NCBI GenBank assembly: GCA_964428325.1
Contig: CAYRXU010000010.1
Location: 1 to 28,715 of the forward strand
DNA from: JBBSZK01 sp964428325
GTDB taxonomy: Archaea; Nanobdellota; Nanobdellia; Pacearchaeales; GW2011-AR1
Reading direction: 5' to 3'
Length of the DNA stretch: 28,715 nt
The notes beneath the pieces were generated by a model. That model worked only from the letters and a program-made list of their open reading frames with translations. It did not search any database and was not told the origin of the DNA. Position numbers and translations under genes: made by a program. Of the stretch, positions 23,895-28,715 are shown one piece after another. The first letter of the stretch is position 1, and every line of letters begins with the position of its first letter.

Positions 23895-24983
23895 TTAAGG
23901 CATCAATCTATAACTAAGAATCGGTCTGTTATAAAGTGATCCATTACCACCTATAACGACACCAGCTACGGCTGTATGCGCCCAAATAGAAAATGATTCA
24001 GTATCTGCTAATCTGATAATGGAGGCTATATTCAACGCTCTAGCATTCGTTGTATCTGTTGTAGGAGGTAGTAATGCTTGACCATATTGTAAAGTTGAAT
24101 CACCAGTTCTAGCAATCCATAGTCCAAGAGTTCTTCCAGTAGGGAAAGTTGTTTCTCGAATACATGCGGTCACCATTAGTGCAATAGTTCTTCCAGATGT
24201 ATTCTGGAATGTATCATACACTCCTCCTCCAACATCAGTTTCTGTAATGAACGCACCTGGAAAGCTGTCGGTTATTAAATTGTCAAAACGCACTTTTGTA
24301 TTTACGTTAGTGCCAAGTGTTTGTGTACTATACATTCCTGTATTCCATTCTGCTGTGTAGCTTTTACAATCTACAATACCTAGACCTCTAGGTACGAACT
24401 TGATATCACCATTTGGGTATACTCCAGATTGAGTTGTACCAGCAGTGCAGGTTGTACTACCATTTGCTTGTACCATGTCCAAAGATTCAAACTGACCATA
24501 ACTTGTTTCATTAGTAAAAACGATTTTACCGGTTGATCCTTTACACTCTAGAGTTAAGTCTGCACTAGTAGATCCACTATATCTTGTTGAAACTTTTGCT
24601 GCATTATTAGCAATAATTGCCACATGTTTTGAAAAGTTAGATCCAACTTTTAGACATCCGTCTCCGCCTTTTGGGTTTATAGTCACATTAATATTAGCGT
24701 CTGTACCAGAAGGAGTAATTGTTGCTGTCCCACTAGCAGTAGTGATTGCGAGTTGATTAGTAAGACCATAACCTGCTGTGACTGTCTGAAAATTTCCAGC
24801 ACTTACGGCAGCAGCAGCAGCATTAGCAGTGGCAACAGCGCCGTTAGCAATAGCTATAGCCTCTCCTGCAGTACTGAGTTCAGTTGGAAGAACTTTAGAT
24901 GAAAATCCATCAATAACGTATCCATAGCTGTCGGTGTACTGCTTCTTTTCTGGATCGTATTTGATGTAGTCCTGGTAGTTCAT
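23895..24983 (-). CDS. Second fibre-like protein with C1q/TNF-like head, 363 aa
   Basis: The ATG at 24983 starts MNYQDYIKYDPEKKQY; a frame runs further up without ATG. Residues 1-35 may anchor the fibre. Residues 41-65 are an Ala-rich helix (IANGAVATANAAAAAVSAGN). Residues 66-230 are beta-repeat-like with many Thr, Gly, Ser and Asn. The last 130 residues (VYDTFQNTSGRTIALMVTACI onward to NRPILSYRLMP) have the strand pattern of C1q/TNF-like trimeric heads found on many phage and giant-virus fibres. Likely role: attachment. Together with 21475-23172 the virus may display two kinds of fibre. The head assignment is by pattern, not by alignment. Confidence 0.6.
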   Translation of the reverse strand: MNYQDYIKYDPEKKQYTDSYGYVIDGFSSKVLPTELSTAGEAIAIANGAVATANAAAAAVSAGNFQTVTAGYGLTNQLAITTASGTATITPSGTDANINVTINPKGGDGCLKVGSNFSKHVAIIANNAAKVSTRYSGSTSADLTLECKGSTGKIVFTNETSYGQFESLDMVQANGSTTCTAGTTQSGVYPNGDIKFVPRGLGIVDCKSYTAEWNTGMYSTQTLGTNVNTKVRFDNLITDSFPGAFITETDVGGGVYDTFQNTSGRTIALMVTACIRETTFPTGRTLGLWIARTGDSTLQYGQALLPPTTDTTNARALNIASIIRLADTESFSIWAHTAVAGVVIGGNGSLYNRPILSYRLMP

Positions 24984-25031
24984 TTTTCTCTTGCTGATTG
25001 TAAACGGTTGTCTATATGTATACAAAAAACG
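24984..25031. promoter_or_regulatory. Divergent promoter between C1q-like fibre and lipase protein
   Basis: Only 48 bases separate the divergent ATGs. It contains TATATGTATAC at 25012-25022, 10 bases before the lipase ATG. Both transcripts must start inside it or inside the opposing gene. Confidence 0.4.
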
Positions 25032-28000
25032 ATGTCCAAACGTAAGCACGCTGAGATCGCTCCAGATCTATCATGGGTGGAGGATCATGTATCTGCTGCC
25101 TCCATCGCCTACAAGAAAGAAAACTATAACGATCCGTCTGATAAAATCAAAATTGCTCAGGGATGGGAATTCTATAAAACCATCAAAGGATCAAGTGGAG
25201 TTCAGTTGAAAATGTGGATATCTCCAAAGACAGGGAATGTCATGTGTGCTTTCCGAGGAACATCTTCATTGAAGGAGTTGAAACTAGATGCTACTGTAGG
25301 GTCTACTATATTCAGGAACAGTAGGGGGGAGAATGTGGGGTATGTGTACAAAGGATTCGGCATCGCGTGGGAAGATATCAAGTCACAACTCGCTGATGAA
25401 ATGAAACTTTTGAAAAATACAAACTACATTCAGGATGGAACTGTTCTTCAATTCACTGGACATTCTTTAGGCGGATCCTTATCTGAGATTGCTGCTACTT
25501 ACTTTAGTGAAGCTTACCCTAATGTCCAAGTAGTACAAACATCCATTGGAGCACCTTCAACTGGAGATAAACACTTTGGAGACTACTCTAGGAGTCTTCC
25601 TAATCTACAGCGTGTACGCATCGTTGCTCCTGGTGATTCCATTGCAAACGTAAAGTTACCTGGCATGGAGTTTACGGAAACAAAAAACGTTATAAATTTC
25701 AAGGATAAGCGTGGTAAAGGCACCAAGTTGTGGTCTACCTTTGTTTCTTCTCTAGCGAAAACTTCACCAGCCTTGGCGATTGGGAATCAGCTCTATGATT
25801 CATACAATAATCATACTTTACAATCATACACTGATATTCTGGTGAAAGATTTCCAGGACAGTTCTGTTCTCACACTGCAGGATGATCCTAATAAGATCGT
25901 CGATAATCAAGAGTCTGATTACCAGAAATCAAAGACGAACTCTGCTCCTGTTGATGATGGTAGTTGTATGTGTGAATGTCACATCTACGATTCAGCTATG
26001 GCTTCCGGGAAGATTCCAGCTCAATCACTTGGGACTATTCCAAAGATGAGCGATCCTACTTCAATTAAACCTATAGCCAACAAGATTGATCGGCCTAAAG
26101 TTGACACTGGAATGCAAATGAAACAAACAACAGATAATGAGGAAAAACAGAGTGATGAAGAACAAATGGCGAATATGGATGAACAATCTATTATGGATTA
26201 TGTGAATGAAGCTTTGGATAAGAGTAAAGATGATACAAAGGAAAAGGTACAAAAGCTTCAAGAGAAGTATACGCTATTGACCAATCAGGAAGATGCTGAC
26301 GCTGATCCTGTCACATTGGAGCGTAATCGGTATAACAAAGCCATAGACGATATGTCCTATTTTGATAATCGAATCAATATGGAAATGGAACATCCAGAGT
26401 ATGTTCCTAATGATGCGGATGGGACTACTAAGTCTAGGGATACAGCTGTTAAATTCAAGAACAAACTCACCCGCATCTATTCCCTTATCATGCAGAATCG
26501 TACTAGAGCAATGGCAAGTACATTATCTGGTACAGCCCCTCCTACTAAAACAGAAGATGAGATCACTAGAAATATGGTCACTGATCAGGCTGAGCAAATA
26601 GCTGAGACTACAAAGGACAACCAACTCGATCCTGAACAACAACCTAATAACTATGTCTTTGATTTGGATCTATTAAATGATCTGGATGGTGATGGTACAA
26701 ACTCTAGTAAACAAATAGATGAATGGCTTCAGTATGCTGGTATGACTCCTGGGACATTGTATGATAATCTCAAATCAATTGCAACAAACTCTTATCGTAA
26801 TGGAAGACTTAAAGATCTACGCAATAATGAACAGATCAATCGTGAGAGTTCTGCTGCAAAGATAAAGGTTGAGTTGGAGAATATTGGAACTCAACATGAG
26901 AAACAAAAGAAGTTAAGACGAGAGTTCTTTACTAAAGCTGTAAAGACTTCTGGGTTTATTCAGATGTACAAAAGCGGGAAACTCGATCTCGATAAGGTGA
27001 TGGCATCCATCAATCAGGAAGGAGATGATAGGAAGGTCATGCAGTCATTACTTGGTTTTACTGATACTACGGACACTGAGTTGCAGGAAAGCTATTATAA
27101 AGACTTTGCAACGAATATGGTTGGAGCTACTCCTGAACAGTATGCACAAGCTCAAATCGAACTCAATAAGAAGTTACAAATGAACAAAATGTATCCTTGG
27201 ATCAACAAGGAACAGTACGGTCCTTTGTACGACAAGTACAAAAACGATCCTTTAGAACTTTCGAAGCAGGCTGAGAATTTACGACCCACTATACCTTCAG
27301 AATTCATGACTAATTCTAATGAAGAATTTGGGGTAGATAATAAGCTATTAAAGAAAGGAGTAGAAGCTTTACCTGACGCTAGTAATGATGTAAAACCAGT
27401 AAAATTCAAAGACTATTATGCCGAGGAAAGAAAGAGACTTGACGATATATATGGAAACTCTGATGAATTGAAGAAGCTGTTTGATAAGTGGAACAATTAC
27501 GATAAGACTAATGATACACTCGGAGCTGTGACCGATGCTCTCACTGGAGGTTTCTTTACGAACAAGATGTTCCATGCGTGGGAGAAGCTAGCAAATGGTG
27601 GGAAACCTGTGGATGGATGGTTCGATAAGGGAGGTAACTGGATGGGGTATGCGGCTTCTCCTGATTTTGAAGCGTATGCTAAGAAACATCCAGAGTTGGG
27701 ATTCAAGTATGTCGGACCCACAACTAACAAATTCCTTGATGCTATGGATTCGGTGCACGAGATGGCGGGAGAATATGCTGGAGCACGATTTGGTGTTAAT
27801 CCAAACACTGCTCTTGATAGTGCTAAAGGTATGGTGGGTATGGGTGGTAAAACCTCCTACGATAATGCTACTGGTGTATTGTCTAGTGGAGATAAGGATG
27901 AAGAAGATTCTCCAAGCTTGACTGACGCCTTCAATCCAATGGCCTTCATGATGGGAGGTGGAGGTGGAGATGATAAATCAAAGGGAGAGACGAATCCTAG

Positions 28001-28097
28001 AAAGAGTACTGGTAATAAAGGTAAAAACTCTGTAAGACCCACAACTTCAAAGAACAACTTTAGATCTAGGACTGGTAGAGTAGGGTTTGGTAAATAA
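25032..28097 (+). CDS. Lipase class 3 domain fused to a long virion-protein-like region, 1021 aa
   Basis: Residues about 20-280 form an alpha/beta-hydrolase of the lipase_3 family. AFRGT-like VMCAFRGTSSLKEL carries the oxyanion turn. GHSLGG holds the nucleophile Ser145. Asp202 (PGDSIANV) and His261 (NNHTLQSY) complete a plausible triad. The remaining 740 residues are mostly charged helix: an acidic segment with Met and Asp repeats (about 340-420), a helical middle, a better-folded part (WNNYDKTNDTLGAVTDALTGG and following) and a Gly/Ser/Arg-rich tail with MMGGGGGDD and RSRTGRVGFGK. Inferred: a virion-borne phospholipase that helps cross a host or internal membrane. Lipase-3 domains are known in some polinton-like viruses. 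ATG 25032 was chosen because the frame above it has none. Confidence 0.85.
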   Translation: MSKRKHAEIAPDLSWVEDHVSAASIAYKKENYNDPSDKIKIAQGWEFYKTIKGSSGVQLKMWISPKTGNVMCAFRGTSSLKELKLDATVGSTIFRNSRGENVGYVYKGFGIAWEDIKSQLADEMKLLKNTNYIQDGTVLQFTGHSLGGSLSEIAATYFSEAYPNVQVVQTSIGAPSTGDKHFGDYSRSLPNLQRVRIVAPGDSIANVKLPGMEFTETKNVINFKDKRGKGTKLWSTFVSSLAKTSPALAIGNQLYDSYNNHTLQSYTDILVKDFQDSSVLTLQDDPNKIVDNQESDYQKSKTNSAPVDDGSCMCECHIYDSAMASGKIPAQSLGTIPKMSDPTSIKPIANKIDRPKVDTGMQMKQTTDNEEKQSDEEQMANMDEQSIMDYVNEALDKSKDDTKEKVQKLQEKYTLLTNQEDADADPVTLERNRYNKAIDDMSYFDNRINMEMEHPEYVPNDADGTTKSRDTAVKFKNKLTRIYSLIMQNRTRAMASTLSGTAPPTKTEDEITRNMVTDQAEQIAETTKDNQLDPEQQPNNYVFDLDLLNDLDGDGTNSSKQIDEWLQYAGMTPGTLYDNLKSIATNSYRNGRLKDLRNNEQINRESSAAKIKVELENIGTQHEKQKKLRREFFTKAVKTSGFIQMYKSGKLDLDKVMASINQEGDDRKVMQSLLGFTDTTDTELQESYYKDFATNMVGATPEQYAQAQIELNKKLQMNKMYPWINKEQYGPLYDKYKNDPLELSKQAENLRPTIPSEFMTNSNEEFGVDNKLLKKGVEALPDASNDVKPVKFKDYYAEERKRLDDIYGNSDELKKLFDKWNNYDKTNDTLGAVTDALTGGFFTNKMFHAWEKLANGGKPVDGWFDKGGNWMGYAASPDFEAYAKKHPELGFKYVGPTTNKFLDAMDSVHEMAGEYAGARFGVNPNTALDSAKGMVGMGGKTSYDNATGVLSSGDKDEEDSPSLTDAFNPMAFMMGGGGGDDKSKGETNPRKSTGNKGKNSVRPTTSKNNFRSRTGRVGFGK

Positions 28098-28251
28098 ATA
28101 TATTCCTTTAAATAAAAATAAAACATGGATGGTTGGACAGACGTATTCACAGACAAGGATGGTGTCCGTCGTTGTTCTAGATGTCAGCACGCTCGCCCTT
28201 CTAGTTTACCTTCAGGAATGAACAGCGTTAGTTCTAGACCCACAACTTCAA
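28035..28251 (+). repeat. 16-base direct repeat, two copies (28035-28050 and 28236-28251)
   Basis: AGACCCACAACTTCAA occurs at both positions. The first copy is near the end of the lipase gene and the second is in the middle of the next gene. In both it is read in the same frame as Arg-Pro-Thr-Thr-Ser. It could be a shared short motif or the trace of a local duplication. Confidence 0.6.
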
Positions 28252-28322
28252 CTGAGAGAGCAGCTAATTTAGGCGGGAAAATAAATCAAATGATAAGCGG
28301 TAATTTGCAAGTTGGAAAGTAG
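28125..28322 (+). CDS. Small protein with a CxxC motif, 65 aa
   Basis: The frame begins MDGWTDVFTDKDGVRRCSRCQHARPSS. The single CSRCQH could bind zinc with a partner or a second copy of the protein. The rest is Ser/Thr/Gly/Asn-rich and carries the RPTTS motif also present at the end of the lipase protein. It begins 27 bases after the lipase stop, behind an AAATAAAAATAAAACATGG leader. No family is recognised. Confidence 0.55.
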   Translation: MDGWTDVFTDKDGVRRCSRCQHARPSSLPSGMNSVSSRPTTSTERAANLGGKINQMISGNLQVGK

Positions 28323-28344
28323 CTCATTTTTGAATTTACCAGCT

Positions 28345-28599
28345 ATGGGTAACGACGACTCAGAATTATCAACATGTCAATATTGCGGAGCAAGAGTTCA
28401 CCTGACCTACAGACAGAATTACTGTCCGCCATGTTTGAACAGGATTGTCAACTCGCAGCGCCCCGTTTTGTCCCGAAGAGGCCATATCTACGTAAGGACA
28501 TTACCAAATCCGGCAGACGATCAAGACAACTTAACTCCGAGATCAGGAAGTGGAGGAGTGTATGTCGGAGGCAGAAGATGGAACCAACCCCCACCATAG
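28345..28599 (+). CDS. Zinc-ribbon protein, 84 aa (may continue through a frameshift)
   Basis: The frame begins MGNDDSELSTCQYCGARVH and then NYCPPCLNRI, giving a C-x2-C...C-x2-C zinc ribbon over residues 11-33. It is followed by a basic stretch (RRGHIYVRT) and a Gly-rich end (GSGGVYVGGRRWNQPPP). It stops at TAG soon after the C5 run at 28588-28592. Adding one C, or a -1 slip there, would continue it into the last frame of the window (TIVEENVEIDP, ending PDDVVL). Such a joined protein of about 120 residues reads more naturally than either frame alone. The start is the first ATG. Confidence 0.55.
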   Translation: MGNDDSELSTCQYCGARVHLTYRQNYCPPCLNRIVNSQRPVLSRRGHIYVRTLPNPADDQDNLTPRSGSGGVYVGGRRWNQPPP

Positions 28600-28706
28600 T
28601 TGAGGAAAACGTGGAGATCGATCCAACTGTCCCAATGGAACCTGTGAAACTTTGGTACGCTACACCTGAAACTTTCAAGCTACTTCCTGATGATGTAGTA
28701 TTGTAA
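28374..28706 (+). CDS. Overlapping frame, 110 aa, or C-terminal part of the zinc-ribbon protein
   Basis: From ATG 28374 this frame overlaps the zinc-ribbon gene for 226 bases and continues alone to TAA at 28704-28706. The non-overlapping end (MEPTPTIVEENVEIDP, LWYATPETFKLLPDDVVL) looks like real protein. The overlapping beginning (Arg/Lys/Ser-rich) could be a shadow. Two readings compete: a true overlapping gene, or the 3' half of the zinc-ribbon gene after a -1 shift at the C5 run. The window ends nine bases later. Confidence 0.4.
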   Translation: MSILRSKSSPDLQTELLSAMFEQDCQLAAPRFVPKRPYLRKDITKSGRRSRQLNSEIRKWRSVCRRQKMEPTPTIVEENVEIDPTVPMEPVKLWYATPETFKLLPDDVVL

Positions 28707-28715
28707 AAAATATGT

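Noticed and set aside
24984..25049. Longer N-termini of the C1q-like fibre (GTG at 25049) and the lipase protein (TTG at 25008), which would overlap
   Set aside because: Neither has an ATG in the extended part; ATG starts at 24983 and 25032 leave a normal 48-base divergent gap.
1..28715. tRNA, CRISPR array, integrase or terminal inverted repeat
   Set aside because: None seen by eye; the genome ends are probably outside this window, so absence here says little.

Overview
This window reads as part of a small eukaryotic dsDNA virus of the double-jelly-roll capsid lineage (kingdom Bamfordvirae), or of an integrated copy of one. Four recognisable proteins carry that call: a double-jelly-roll major capsid protein (10885-13521, minus), a penton-like minor capsid protein (14353-15129, minus), an A32-type packaging ATPase (6754-7782, minus) and a VLTF3-type late transcription factor (13583-14356, plus). 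VLTF3 points toward Nucleocytoviricota and their small relatives (mriyaviruses/yaravirus). The large replication protein at the left edge instead looks like a protein-primed family B DNA polymerase of the polinton/PLV type, which mriyaviruses are reported to lack. The mixture makes the taxonomic position uncertain and interesting. Coding is very dense, with short A/T-rich gaps and no ribosomal, tRNA or cellular housekeeping genes.

Layout. 1-3985 (minus, cut by the window edge) is one reading frame carrying an OTU-like N-terminus, a zinc-knuckle-like segment, an SF1 helicase, the 3'-5' exonuclease motifs and then the start of a PolB palm. 4099-5748 (minus) is an F-box-like protein. 5975-6649 (plus) is an unknown protein whose basic C-terminus seems to lie in another frame. 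6754-10828 (minus) holds the packaging ATPase, small unknown proteins, two very basic proteins and a zinc-finger/PD-(D/E)XK nuclease-like protein. 10885-15705 holds the capsid genes, VLTF3 and a mucin-like membrane protein. From 15832 rightward most genes are on the plus strand: a 1260-residue coiled-coil protein, a membrane microprotein, a spliced AA15-type lytic polysaccharide monooxygenase (LPMO), a proline/acid/lysine-rich protein, two fibre-like proteins, a lipase-3 fusion protein and small zinc-binding proteins.

How the genes fit together. The left part is replication, the middle is morphogenesis and late transcription, and the right part looks like entry and virion surface: fibres for attachment, an LPMO that could open a chitin- or cellulose-containing wall or cyst, a lipase for membrane penetration and a glycosylated spike-like protein. 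This division of labour is inference from domain identity and gene order.

The most striking features are (i) two almost identical 47-48 nt spliceosomal introns inside the LPMO gene, each able to fold into a near-complete hairpin and each carrying a perfect TACTAAC branch site, which resemble introner elements, and (ii) the helicase inserted between the OTU-like N-terminus and the polymerase. I also see likely extra splicing or frameshifting at 6590-6737, 8333-8368 and 28588-28592. Start codons were chosen as the first in-frame ATG, since the host is eukaryotic; several frames stay open upstream of it. No gene-free stretch exceeds 300 bases.
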